From assembly GCA_905214315.1 (NCBI GenBank), contig CAJMLN010000005.1, positions 1-64,000 on the forward strand: 64,000 nucleotides of DNA. The letters run 5' to 3'. The notes under the pieces are model-generated. The model did not search any database. It was not told the origin of the DNA and saw nothing but the letters and a program-made list of their open reading frames with translations. The position numbers and the translations under genes are program-made. Below, one piece after another: positions 31,931 to 40,626 of this stretch; within the stretch, counting starts at the first letter, position 1, and each line of letters opens with the position of its first letter. The stretch is from an uncultured bacterium (GTDB lineage Bacteria > Bacillota > Clostridia > Christensenellales > QALW01).

Positions 31931-33188
31931 AGTTTACCTGGATTCTTTCAATATCCGCTCCCAGAGTTTTTAGCTTTTTTACGATATCCTCATAGCCCCG
32001 GTCGATATAGTGTACGCCGCTGATGCTGGTGGTTCCCTCCGCCATAAGCCCGGCAACAATCAGGGCCGCGCCGCCCCGGAGATCCAGGGCCTCTACGGCA
32101 GTGCCGGTCAGTTTATTTACACCTGTGATGATAGCGACACGGTCAGAATAGTCTACGTTGGCGCCCATCCGGCGCAGTTCATCTAAATGTCGGTAGCGCT
32201 GCTCAAAAATCGTTTCAGTTATCATACTCGTTCCGTTGGCTATGGTGAGCAATGCAGAAAACGGCTGCTGCAGGTCGGTAGGAAAGCCGGGATAAACCAT
32301 GGTTTTTATGTTTACGGCCTTCGGGCGTCCATGCAGAGGAAGGACGCGGAGTGTATCTTCTCCCTCGTCGATTTTGTAACCAGCCTCGTTCAGTTTTGCG
32401 GAAAGAGATTCCATATGCGTGGGAATACAGTTTTTTATTGTAATATTGCTGCCGGTAGCGGCGGCAATGATCATCCATGTGCCGGTTTCTATTTGATCGG
32501 GTATCAGGGTATAATTGCATGAGTGCAGAGCTTTTACTCCCTTGATACGAATGATATCGGTACCTGCTCCTTTGATATTTGCACCCATGTTATTTAAAAA
32601 GTTTGCAACATCAATCACATGTGGTTCTTTCGCGCAGTTGAAGATTGTGGTGCTGCCCTCAGCTTTAACGGCGGCCAGCATAATGTTGATCGTTGCGCCG
32701 ACGCTTACCACGTCCAAATACACTTCGGCGCCGTGTAAATGCGGCGCAGTAATTTCTACAACATCTGTTTGTTTGATTTTAGCACCAAGAGCCATAAATC
32801 CCTTCAGATGCTGGTCAATTGGCCGTTTGCCGATGTAGCAGCCGCCCGGAGGCGGAACCATGGCCTCGCCGAAGCGGCAGAGCATAGCGCCCATTAAATA
32901 ATAGGAGGCCCGCATTTTTCGTGTAAGGCTCTCTGCGGGGGATACGGAGCGCACGCCTGTAGGATCAATTGTGATCTGTCCGGGTATGCTTAAGTCTACT
33001 TTAGCGCCCAAGGAGCGCATAGTTTCGGCAATTACTTTTACGTCGTCAATATCAGGGATATTATCTATTACACAAACGCCGTCAGAAATAAGGGCCGCGG
33101 GAATGATCGCCACAGCAGCATTTTTAGCGCCGCTTACGGAGATTTCACCGTGCATTTTTCTGCCGCCGCGTATCAGCAGTTTTTCCAA
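31929..33188 (-). CDS. murA: UDP-N-acetylglucosamine 1-carboxyvinyltransferase
   Basis: First committed step of peptidoglycan synthesis: transfers enolpyruvyl from PEP to UDP-GlcNAc in the cytoplasm. 419 residues. Motifs: N-terminal SGAKNAAVAIIPAALI, active-site loop PPPGGCYIGKRPIDQH with the Cys that fosfomycin attacks, PTHMESLSAKL and the C-terminal LDLRGGAALIVAGLMAEG. All are as expected for MurA; the Cys predicts fosfomycin sensitivity of this copy. It is monocistronic, divergent from spoIIR. Firmicutes often have two murA genes; whether this is MurA1 or MurA2 cannot be told. Confidence 0.95.
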   Translation of the reverse strand: MEKLLIRGGRKMHGEISVSGAKNAAVAIIPAALISDGVCVIDNIPDIDDVKVIAETMRSLGAKVDLSIPGQITIDPTGVRSVSPAESLTRKMRASYYLMGAMLCRFGEAMVPPPGGCYIGKRPIDQHLKGFMALGAKIKQTDVVEITAPHLHGAEVYLDVVSVGATINIMLAAVKAEGSTTIFNCAKEPHVIDVANFLNNMGANIKGAGTDIIRIKGVKALHSCNYTLIPDQIETGTWMIIAAATGSNITIKNCIPTHMESLSAKLNEAGYKIDEGEDTLRVLPLHGRPKAVNIKTMVYPGFPTDLQQPFSALLTIANGTSMITETIFEQRYRHLDELRRMGANVDYSDRVAIITGVNKLTGTAVEALDLRGGAALIVAGLMAEGTTSISGVHYIDRGYEDIVKKLKTLGADIERIQVN

Positions 33189-33432
33189 AATTATGTGGTC
33201 TGCCGGAGGGGCAGACGTTCCTCCTAACTGTTAAGACATCATTGCTTATTATTGTAACATTTATACGTTTTTTTTGCAATAACTTTGTAACACCTGTTTC
33301 GTGGTTTGCACTGTATTAACAGTATAAACCATTTTTGGATACTGATACAAGAGAATAATTCTTTTTAATTTTTTGTATAAAAGGGATAGAGGAGGCAATA
33401 ATCAAAACAAGAAAAATGTAAGGAGTGGAAAT

Positions 33433-33933
33433 ATGAAAAAGAAATTGATTGCCCTAACCGCTGTGATTACCGTAATAGCGGGGATTCTGATCGGTACAAA
33501 TTCTAAAAATGATATTGTAAGAATACATATCCTTGCTAACGACAATTCGTCCGAGGCACAGGCAGTAAAGCTGGAGGTCAGGGACGCAGTCAATGAATAT
33601 TTGGCGCCGCTGTTAAGCGGATGCAAAAAGAAGAGCGATGCAATAGAAATCCTTCAAACCAGTTTGCCGCAGTTGGAGCAACTGGCAAGCGAAACTGCCG
33701 GATGCAGCGCTGCCGTGACGCTTGGGCAGGAAGATTTTCCTCAAAAAACCTACAATGATATTGTTTATCCGGCAGGAGAGTATACGGCGCTGATCATTAA
33801 ATTAGGTGACGGTGCGGGACAAAACTGGTGGTGCGTGGCTTTTCCGCCGATGTGCTATACCAGCTGTGATGAGGATACGGTTGCATATAAATCTCTTATT
33901 CTTACTTTTCTTGAAAGGATTGGTATTTTATGA
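33433..33933 (+). CDS. spoIIR: Stage II sporulation protein R
   Basis: Secreted forespore signal that activates the SpoIIGA protease and so pro-sigma-E in the mother cell. 166 residues. N-terminal signal/anchor helix, then the family sequence IVRIHILANDNSSEAQAVKL, VRDAVNEYL and, near the C-terminus, FPQKTYNDIVYPAGEYTALI and GQNWWCVAFPP. Start set by AGGAG 7 bases upstream. It overlaps sleB by 4 bases, so it is translationally coupled to the germination genes; an obvious sigma-F promoter was not found in the 244-base gap to murA. Confidence 0.93.
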   Translation: MKKKLIALTAVITVIAGILIGTNSKNDIVRIHILANDNSSEAQAVKLEVRDAVNEYLAPLLSGCKKKSDAIEILQTSLPQLEQLASETAGCSAAVTLGQEDFPQKTYNDIVYPAGEYTALIIKLGDGAGQNWWCVAFPPMCYTSCDEDTVAYKSLILTFLERIGIL

Positions 33934-34559
33934 AAAAAGTATTGGCATCTTTTTTAATTCTTTGTACGCTGTGCATTAGTGCATCGGCGCTGTCTTTGAG
34001 CTCTGGCAGCAGCGGTGAAACGGTCAGGCAGTTGCAGCAGGCACTTCAGGAAAAAGGTTACGATCCCGGTACGGTGGACGGTATTTTCGGCAGCCGTACC
34101 AGGCAGGCGGTGCTGGCATTTCAAAAAGATAATGGCTTGGCTGTAGACGGCATTGCCGGACCCAAAACACTTGCTGCCCTTGGAATTCAGGCAGCCAATA
34201 CCAACAGCAGTTCGGACATTTATCTGCTTGCCCGTGCCGTATATGGGGAAGCCAGGGGGGAAGTTTATCTTGGCAAAGTCGCTGTAGCTGCGGTTATTTT
34301 GAATCGGGTAGATGACCCCAATTTTCCAAATTCTATCTCTGGTGTTATTTATCAGCCTGGTGCTTTTGACGCCGTAAGCGATGGTCAGATCAATCTTGCC
34401 CCGGATGAAGAATGTATTCGGGCTGCCCGTGATGCCTTTGGCGGTTGGGATCCGACGAATGGCTGCGTGTATTATTATAATCCGGCTACGGCCACCAATA
34501 AATGGATGTTAAGTAAACCCGTGCTGCTGCGAGTAGGCAACCATGTGTTTTGTAAATAA
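33930..34559 (+). CDS. sleB: Spore cortex-lytic enzyme SleB
   Basis: Lytic transglycosylase that degrades spore cortex during germination. 209 residues: signal peptide (MKKVLASFLILCTLCISASA), a peptidoglycan-binding repeat at about 24-87 (GETVRQLQQALQEKGYDPGT, TRQAVLAFQKDNGL) and the SleB/hydrolase_2 domain from 98 (LARAVYGEARGEVYLGKVAV, with the catalytic Glu in GEARGE; VILNRVDDPNFP). Length and domain order match SleB rather than CwlJ, which lacks the binding repeat. ypeB follows by 9 bases, the usual partner. Confidence 0.93.
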   Translation: MKKVLASFLILCTLCISASALSLSSGSSGETVRQLQQALQEKGYDPGTVDGIFGSRTRQAVLAFQKDNGLAVDGIAGPKTLAALGIQAANTNSSSDIYLLARAVYGEARGEVYLGKVAVAAVILNRVDDPNFPNSISGVIYQPGAFDAVSDGQINLAPDEECIRAARDAFGGWDPTNGCVYYYNPATATNKWMLSKPVLLRVGNHVFCK

Positions 34560-34568
34560 GGAGAAACT

Positions 34569-35855
34569 ATGAAAAAGATCCTTTCGGTTATTGTTATTAT
34601 TTCGTTGTTTATTTTGCTTTGCGGAGTGAGTGTCTATGCGATTATTATCTCCTCTCGCCGTGATGAGGCAAATCTTCGTTTAGAAAATGCGTATAAGGCT
34701 GACCTTCAGGAAGCTGTTTCCGGAATGCGCATGGTAGAAGCGGATCTTTCCAAGCTGATGATTACCGGGAATGAGGCCTCCATATCACAGTTGCTTTCCA
34801 CTATCGCATTAGAGAGCTCTGCCTGCCAGCAGGCGCTGTCTTCGCTGCCGATCGTAGCTACAGGTGTACAGAATACGCTGAAATTTACGAATCAGCTTTC
34901 GTCTTATTGTGTAACGGCTTTGCATTTGCTTACCGGCAGCAATACGCTCCCAGAAAATTTTGATGAACAGATCACCGCGTTTTTTCATACTTGTCAGGAT
35001 GTCAACGTTCAGCTTTCCATTGTAGAAGATGAAGTCCTTACCGGGATGATTTCTCTGCTTACGGTAAATACGGAAGAGGCAGAAAGCGAAGGAATGTTCG
35101 GGAGCATTGCTGATGACATTGTAGAATATCCTTCCGTTATTTTTGACGGACCATTTTCTGACGGACAGGCCCAGAATACTCCGCAGCAGCTGCGGGAAGA
35201 GGTTACGCCCGAGCAGGCTGCAGAATATCTGGATTCCTTAGGGTTTACCGCTGATTTTACGGGGCAGATGGAGGGAACCGTACCGGTATATTCCTTTTCA
35301 AGTGAAAATCTGGAAATTCAGATTTCCAAGCAGGGCGGGCTTTTGTTGATGGCACTGAATTCCCGTACTGTGGGGGAAATGGTTTTAAGTGAGGAGGAAG
35401 CACGCAGCGCTGCTGAAGCTTTTGTACAAAAGCTCAATTATGGGGAATGTGATTTGGTCTGGCAGGAAAATTACAGCAATTGCATCGTATTTAATTTTAC
35501 CTCCGTGCAGAGCGGTATTGTGATGTATCCGGATATTTTTAAAGTTAAGGTAGCTATGGATACCGGTGAGATTGTGGCTTTTGAAGGAAAAAGCTATATT
35601 ATGAACAATTTTCCGCGCCAGATTCCGGAGGTAAATATTACCAGCTCTCAGGCGCAGCTGCGATTAAAAGAAAACTTTAATGTGGAAACTTCCCGGCTTT
35701 GTATGATTGCCATTAACAATCAGGAAGAGCTGTGCTGGGAATACTACGGCGAGTATGACGGCCTTTCCTATGCGGTGTATATTTCTGCCGTCGACGGCAA
35801 GGAAAAAACAAGCTTCCGCATTATCAGCACGGATACAGGGGATATGGTCATATAG
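34569..35855 (+). CDS. ypeB: Germination protein YpeB
   Basis: Spore protein needed to place and stabilise SleB in the cortex. 428 residues: an N-terminal membrane helix (IVIISLFILLCGVSVYAIII), a helical middle domain and a C-terminal half with PepSY-like repeats, as in AYLDSLGFTADF, LSEEEARSAAEAFVQKLNY and ITSSQAQLRLKENFNV. Position directly after sleB makes this secure. Being cotranscribed with spoIIR is less usual; in Bacillus sleB-ypeB is a forespore (sigma-G) operon. Confidence 0.93.
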   Translation: MKKILSVIVIISLFILLCGVSVYAIIISSRRDEANLRLENAYKADLQEAVSGMRMVEADLSKLMITGNEASISQLLSTIALESSACQQALSSLPIVATGVQNTLKFTNQLSSYCVTALHLLTGSNTLPENFDEQITAFFHTCQDVNVQLSIVEDEVLTGMISLLTVNTEEAESEGMFGSIADDIVEYPSVIFDGPFSDGQAQNTPQQLREEVTPEQAAEYLDSLGFTADFTGQMEGTVPVYSFSSENLEIQISKQGGLLLMALNSRTVGEMVLSEEEARSAAEAFVQKLNYGECDLVWQENYSNCIVFNFTSVQSGIVMYPDIFKVKVAMDTGEIVAFEGKSYIMNNFPRQIPEVNITSSQAQLRLKENFNVETSRLCMIAINNQEELCWEYYGEYDGLSYAVYISAVDGKEKTSFRIISTDTGDMVI

Positions 35856-35879
35856 TTTTTTTCTATCCGCATAAAATCG

Positions 35880-35914
35880 AAAAGCCTTTTCTCTTTTAAG
35901 AAAAGGCTTTTTTG
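35880..35914 (+). terminator. Terminator after ypeB
   Basis: Perfect 13-base stem AAAAGCCTTTTCT / AGAAAAGGCTTTT, loop CTTTTA, ends in six T. On the minus strand it may also serve the ZIP gene. Confidence 0.88.
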
Positions 35915-36015
35915 TGCAAAAATTTTCGGCTGCATTCTTCAGGTGAGCAATGCCGGAAAATATTTTGGAGAAACCACACTGTCCGCGAGCTTTTATAAAG
36001 ATAACTGGGAAAGAG

Positions 36016-36861
36016 TTATATAAAGATGATTAAAAGTCCCACAAGCAATCCGGTCATAACGGCAAAGGCCGGCAGTTTGGAGCGCCACATTAGAATGGAT
36101 TCGGGCAGCAGTTCACCAAATACCACGTACAGCATGGCGCCGCTGGCAAAGCTTAAGGAAAGCGCTAAGGCTGTGTCGCCAATACTGCCGGTATAATAGC
36201 CGATTACCGCGCCGATGACCGTCGGGGCACCGCTGAGGGCTGTTATAACTACTGCTTTTGCCTTATGCATTCCTCCGGCAACCAGAGGAACGGATACGGC
36301 CATTCCTTCGGGGATATTATGCAGGCCGATCATGATGGCCATTACGAGGCCTAAATTTTCTGTTTTGGCAGCGAAGGAAGCACCGATAACGATTCCTTCG
36401 GGTAAATTATGCAGAGCTATGGCACTGGCCATGATAATGCCGGCAACAAACAATTGATAGGCGGAAGATTCTTTTTGATGCTCTTTTAAATGGTCAGCGT
36501 GGATCAGTTCGTCCAGGTCATCATGTGCTTTGGGATGATTTGCATCAATGTGTGCTACCTCATGATTGGTACACTGATCGATCCAATAGTTGAGAAGGAA
36601 CACTACCACATAGCCAAAAAGGATGCCGGCAATGATTAAATAAATAGAGATCTTACTATTGGTTTTGCTTAAATCCAGCGCTTCGGAAATCAGGTCAAAG
36701 CACACGATGCTGAGCATAATGCCGCCGGCAAAGCTCAGCAGCAGACTCACGGTTTTTTTGTTGTTTTTAAAGCATACGCCGATCAGTCCGCCGAATCCGG
36801 TGCCAAGCACTCCAGCGATAAAAGCCATAAAAATAATAGTCAAAACAGGCAAGTTTTTCAT
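36016..36861 (-). CDS. ZIP-family metal transporter
   Basis: Divalent-metal importer (zinc, possibly iron or manganese), 281 residues with about eight helices. A His/Asp-rich cytoplasmic loop sits between helices 3 and 4 (HEVAHIDANHPKAHDDLDEL). Helix 4 holds the signature HNLPEGIVIGASF near 160 and helix 5 HNIPEGMAVSVPL, which form the binuclear metal centre of the family. Layout matches ZupT/GufA-type bacterial ZIPs. A promoter directly precedes it; no metal-sensor box is seen. Confidence 0.92.
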   Translation of the reverse strand: MKNLPVLTIIFMAFIAGVLGTGFGGLIGVCFKNNKKTVSLLLSFAGGIMLSIVCFDLISEALDLSKTNSKISIYLIIAGILFGYVVVFLLNYWIDQCTNHEVAHIDANHPKAHDDLDELIHADHLKEHQKESSAYQLFVAGIIMASAIALHNLPEGIVIGASFAAKTENLGLVMAIMIGLHNIPEGMAVSVPLVAGGMHKAKAVVITALSGAPTVIGAVIGYYTGSIGDTALALSLSFASGAMLYVVFGELLPESILMWRSKLPAFAVMTGLLVGLLIIFI

Positions 36862-36888
36862 CGTCCTTATGAAAAAAGAATCGAATTA

Positions 36889-36918
36889 ATAGTATCATTA
36901 TAAGCAGCAGCTTGTCAA
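36889..36918 (-). promoter_or_regulatory. Sigma-A promoter for ZIP gene
   Basis: Minus strand: TTGACA (36918-36913), 18-base spacer, TACTAT (36894-36889), 28 bases before the ATG. Confidence 0.6.
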
Positions 36919-36957
36919 TACTTTTCGAGCTTTTTTGCAAAGGGGGCGTATCGGCTC

Positions 36958-36998
36958 AAAAAAAGGATCTGCGGTCATATACCCGCCGATCCTTTTAC
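36958..36998 (-). terminator. Terminator after mgtC-like gene
   Basis: Minus strand: AAAAGGATCGGCGGG pairs with CCGCAGATCCTTTT (one mismatch) and a T-run follows, 6 bases after the stop. Confidence 0.8.
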
Positions 36999-37003
36999 AT
37001 TAT

Positions 37004-37705
37004 TTAAACCTCTATTGTAACAAACTGCGGATTTTCCTGCAGCATTTGCGCTAATTGGTTTGCCGGTACTTCCTTCATGGTTTTAAACGAAATTCTATAT
37101 TCCAGATTTCCGCTTTCCAGTCGTTTTACACGGTTTTTTTGTATTGTGACGGTATATGCTCTAAAGGCACGACATACGGATTCTTCCGCATCAAAGCTGC
37201 CTTCTGCTATAATGATGATTTCCCCGACAAAGCTGCTGTCATATCCGGTAAGAATCCGGTGCAGCGTGAGCTGCATTACAATAAGTAATATGGTTGCAAA
37301 CAGACCGATTATGTAAAGGCCGGCACCAAACGCCATACCGATGCCGCAGGTAGCCCACATTCCCGCGGCGGTTGTAAGGCCCTGTACGGAAGAATTGTTC
37401 TGTTTTACTAAAATGACGCCGGCGCCTAAAAAGGGAATACCGGTTACGATTTGTGCCGCTACCCGGCTGGCATCCGCGCTCATTCCTATTGTCAGTACAT
37501 CAAAAAATCCATATTTGGAAACAATCGTCATCAAAGCGGCGCTGAGGGCAACAACTACATGCGTTCTAACGCCTGCGCCTTTGGAACGGCGGGAGCGTTC
37601 GTACCCGATTAGACAGCCGCACAGTGCAGAAATTAGAATACGAAGACAAAAGTTGATTTGTTCGTTGAGATTGAGTGTATCGAAGATTCCAAGCGGTAAA
37701 TCCAT
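37004..37705 (-). CDS. MgtC/SapB-family membrane protein
   Basis: Membrane protein of 233 residues: four to five helices in the first 135 residues with MgtC signatures GCLIGYERSRRSKGAGVRTH, SRVAAQIVTGIPFLGAG and NNSSVQGLTTAAGMWATCGIG, then a soluble C-terminal ACT-like domain (FRAYTVTIQKNRVKRLE). MgtC itself inhibits the F-ATPase and supports growth at low magnesium; most chromosomal homologues are uncharacterised. It lies 48 bases after the P-type ATPase without a terminator between, so it is probably under the same manganese-type riboswitch. Confidence 0.88.
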   Translation of the reverse strand: MDLPLGIFDTLNLNEQINFCLRILISALCGCLIGYERSRRSKGAGVRTHVVVALSAALMTIVSKYGFFDVLTIGMSADASRVAAQIVTGIPFLGAGVILVKQNNSSVQGLTTAAGMWATCGIGMAFGAGLYIIGLFATILLIVMQLTLHRILTGYDSSFVGEIIIIAEGSFDAEESVCRAFRAYTVTIQKNRVKRLESGNLEYRISFKTMKEVPANQLAQMLQENPQFVTIEV

Positions 37706-37753
37706 ATATACCTCCCAAAATATTAAATTTTAACTTGCCTGCGAGAAAAACAA

Positions 37754-40345
37754 TTATTTTTTTATGCTCCGCTGGATCAGCTTTACAATTTCCATGATCG
37801 GAATAATGGCAAAGGCCAGAGCGATTGCAATCAGAAACTCTGTAAGGTTGATTTGTGTAAATTGGAATGCTGCAGCAATCGGATCCACAAACAGAATGAT
37901 CGTGGTCAGGATAAAGGAGACAGCCATAGCGCCCCAAAGTACAGTGTTGTGTCCTTTAATTCTAAACAGTGATTCCCTGCGGGAACGCATATTGAACGCA
38001 TGAAAGATCTCTGTCATGGAAAGTGCTACAAACGCCATGGTCATTCCATGCTGGCCGTCGTCAATGAACCGGCCGATAAAATAGGCACCTACGGTAATTG
38101 CGGCAATGATAATTCCCTGAAATATAACGTCAAACCCGAGACCGCCGGCAAACACACCATCGTTGGCAGAACGCGGCTTGCGTTTCATAATGTTTTCTTC
38201 CGCTTTTTCCATACCCAGAGCGACCGCGGGGAAGGTATCGGTAACCAGGTTGATCCATAAGAGGTGGACTGCCTCCAAAATGGGAAAGCCCAGAAGCGTC
38301 GCGGTCAGAATCGTCAGTACTTCCGCCAGGTTGGAGGAGAGCAGAAACTGTATCGCCTTGCGGATATTGTCATAAATGCGCCGGCCTTCTTCCACGGCGG
38401 ATACAATGGTGGCAAAGTTATCGTCGGCCAGTACCATGTCCGCAACATTTTTGGTAACGTCGGTACCGGTAATACCCATGCCGATGCCGATATCCGCATT
38501 TTTGATGGAGGGCGCGTCATTGACGCCGTCGCCGGTCATGGCCGTAATGCAGCCTTTGGCGCGCCATGCGTTTACAATGCGTACTTTGTGCTCGGGCTGT
38601 ACCCGGGCGTATACATGATATTTTTCTACGGCTTTTTCAAATTCCTCGTCGGAAAATTGATCGATTTCCGCGCCGGTCATTGCCTCTTCGGGAGAGGATA
38701 TAATGCCCAGCTCCATGGCGATAGCGACGGCTGTATCTTTGTGGTCGCCGGTGATCATAACCGGAGTGACGCCTGCAGCGCGGCAGATATCGATAGCCGG
38801 TTTTACCTCTGGGCGTACGGGATCAATCATACCGGTAAGGCCGATAAATACCAGTTCGTTTTCAAGCGCCTGCGGATCGCTGGTTTCCGGCGCTTTGTCG
38901 TAGTACTTGTAGGCCGCGGCCAGCACGCGCAGCGCTTTATCGGCAAATTGTTTATTCTTCTCAAGAATCTGTTTTTTCAGTTCTTCTGTCAGCGGTGCTT
39001 CGGTACCGTTAAGCAGTATTTTTGTACAGCATTTCAACAACTCGTCGGGTGCGCCCTTGGTGTATTGTATGATTCGATCATCCTGACGGTGCACAGTACT
39101 CATCATCTTACGCATGGAGTCAAACGGCGCTTCGTTAATACGAGGGCAGGTTTTTTCCAGCTCTGTTTTGTTCAGCCCCAGGGAATAGGCGTAATTGACC
39201 AAAGCACATTCGGTAGGCTCGCCCACAGCGGTAAAGGATTCATCCAGTGCGGCGTCGCTGCAAAGCGCCATGGCGGTGGCAAGCAGGGCTTCATTTTCAC
39301 CGGTATGGTCTACTACGGTCATTTTATTTTGGGTAAGTGTACCGGTTTTATCGGAGCAAATGACCTGTGCACAGCCTAACGTCTCCACAGCGGTAAGCTT
39401 ACGGATTACCGCGTTGCGTTTGGACATATTGGTGACGCCGATAGAGAGCACGATGGTTACCACGGCGGCAAGACCTTCGGGAATTGCCGCTACGGCGAGG
39501 CTGACGGCGATCATAAACGTATCCATCAGATTTTCGGTGCCGCTGCGCAGCAGATTGAGCAGGAAGACAAATACGCAGATGCCTAAAACAAGGTAGCTTA
39601 GAATTTTGCTCAGCTGTGACAGCTTTTTCTGCAGCGGCGTCTGTCCGTCCTCGGCTTTGGTAAGCGCTTCGGCGATCCGGCCCATTTCCGTATCCATTCC
39701 GATATCGCATACGGCGGCGACACAGCGGCCGTAGACCACGGTGCTGCCCATATATACCATGTTCTTTCTGTCGCCTAAGGGAACTTCTCCGCTTAAAACA
39801 CGGGTATGTTTATCTACCGGCACACTTTCGCCTGTAAGGGGGGACTCCTCCACTTTTAAGCTGGCAGCTGTAAGAATACGCGCGTCAGCGGGAACAGCGT
39901 CGCCGGCTTCCAATATTATGATATCGCCTCTGACCAGCTCTTCGCTTTTTACACTCAGCAGTTTGCCGTCACGGACTACCTTAGAAGTTGCGGTGGTCAT
40001 CTCCTGCAGAGCCGCAATGGCTTTTTCAGCCTTACTCTCCTGAAAAACGCCCAACACGGCGTTGATCAGCACTACTGCAAGAATAATGATAACGTCTGTG
40101 GGCGATTCCTGATTATACACCGCGGTAATGCCCGACACAACAGCCGCCGCAATTAGGATAATGATCATCGGATCAATCAGCTGTGCGAGAAAGCGCTGCA
40201 GCAGCGTGACCTTTTTGCCTTCTTTGAGTTTGTTCGGACCGTACTTTTCCTGCCGCAGACGGACCTCTTCCGCAGAGAGCCCGCCGTCCTGATTGGTTGC
40301 CAGCTCCTGTAAAACCTGATCCTCTTCAAGCAAGTATTCTTTCAT
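37754..40345 (-). CDS. P-type cation ATPase (Ca2+/Mn2+ efflux type, PII-A like)
   Basis: Primary cation exporter of 863 residues with ten helices. The N-terminal cation-ATPase motif is EEVRLRQEKYGPNKL, then TGES, phosphorylation loop CSDKTGTLTQNKM, and GDGVNDAPSIKNADIGIGMG. The ion site residues of SERCA-type pumps are kept: VAAIPEGLAAVV (PEGL) in helix 4 and NLAEVLT in helix 6. Start taken at 40345 with a GGGAGA site; the extension to 40360 starts with TTG. The leader is a yybP-ykoY-type (Mn2+) riboswitch with a terminator, so the gene is probably turned on by Mn2+ and exports Mn2+ and/or Ca2+. mgtC follows. Confidence 0.92.
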   Translation of the reverse strand: MKEYLLEEDQVLQELATNQDGGLSAEEVRLRQEKYGPNKLKEGKKVTLLQRFLAQLIDPMIIILIAAAVVSGITAVYNQESPTDVIIILAVVLINAVLGVFQESKAEKAIAALQEMTTATSKVVRDGKLLSVKSEELVRGDIIILEAGDAVPADARILTAASLKVEESPLTGESVPVDKHTRVLSGEVPLGDRKNMVYMGSTVVYGRCVAAVCDIGMDTEMGRIAEALTKAEDGQTPLQKKLSQLSKILSYLVLGICVFVFLLNLLRSGTENLMDTFMIAVSLAVAAIPEGLAAVVTIVLSIGVTNMSKRNAVIRKLTAVETLGCAQVICSDKTGTLTQNKMTVVDHTGENEALLATAMALCSDAALDESFTAVGEPTECALVNYAYSLGLNKTELEKTCPRINEAPFDSMRKMMSTVHRQDDRIIQYTKGAPDELLKCCTKILLNGTEAPLTEELKKQILEKNKQFADKALRVLAAAYKYYDKAPETSDPQALENELVFIGLTGMIDPVRPEVKPAIDICRAAGVTPVMITGDHKDTAVAIAMELGIISSPEEAMTGAEIDQFSDEEFEKAVEKYHVYARVQPEHKVRIVNAWRAKGCITAMTGDGVNDAPSIKNADIGIGMGITGTDVTKNVADMVLADDNFATIVSAVEEGRRIYDNIRKAIQFLLSSNLAEVLTILTATLLGFPILEAVHLLWINLVTDTFPAVALGMEKAEENIMKRKPRSANDGVFAGGLGFDVIFQGIIIAAITVGAYFIGRFIDDGQHGMTMAFVALSMTEIFHAFNMRSRRESLFRIKGHNTVLWGAMAVSFILTTIILFVDPIAAAFQFTQINLTEFLIAIALAFAIIPIMEIVKLIQRSIKK

Positions 40346-40373
40346 TTTTCTCTCTCCCAACTTTTTATAAAAT

Positions 40374-40500
40374 AAAAAAAGACCTATCCTGTTTAAAAGC
40401 GGATAAGTCTTATCATTTCAATAAAGCCAGCGGAAATTTCCGCGATATGTTGACTTTATCACGCATATGTACGGATGCGTTGATTACTCCCTTATTTCTA
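40374..40500 (-). promoter_or_regulatory. yybP-ykoY-type (Mn2+) riboswitch with terminator
   Basis: Minus strand, starting near 40497. Order: AATAAGGGAGTAATCA (P1 5' arm and family GGGAGTA), a hairpin, AAAGTCAACATA, hairpin CGGAAATTTCCG, TGGCTTTATTGA and AAGACTTATCC (P1 3' arm). The 3' arm can instead pair with GGATAGGTCTT (40389-40379), making a terminator with loop GCTTTTAAACA and seven T. Metal binding should hold P1 and let transcription continue. The match to the family is from remembered consensus (GGGGAGUA ... CCGGCUUUGUUGA ... AAGACC). Confidence 0.75.
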
Positions 40501-40503
40501 TAT

Positions 40504-40532
40504 AGTATAGCACCCATGAATTCAAATGTCAA
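40504..40532 (-). promoter_or_regulatory. Promoter of the riboswitch-controlled ATPase unit
   Basis: Minus strand: TTGACA (40532-40527), 17-base spacer, TATACT (40509-40504). The transcript would start at the riboswitch 5' end. Confidence 0.75.
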
Positions 40533-40537
40533 TATAT

Positions 40538-40566
40538 TTGCCGGAAAAAATTTTTTGTGTTATAAT
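40538..40566 (+). promoter_or_regulatory. Promoter of gph-like gene
   Basis: TTGCCG (40538-40543), 17-base spacer, TATAAT (40561-40566), divergent from and almost adjacent to the ATPase promoter. Confidence 0.6.
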
Positions 40567-40626
40567 TCTATATTCCTTAGTATACCGTATATTTATTGTA
40601 TTTATGAAAAAATAAAAGGAGAATTT

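Noticed and set aside
33240..33432. Sigma-F promoter before spoIIR
   Set aside because: GTATA and GG elements occur but with wrong spacing; no convincing match.
38264..39379. Open frame of 371 residues on the plus strand
   Set aside because: Lies fully antisense to the P-type ATPase, with no ribosome site or recognisable domain; the ATPase motifs are intact.
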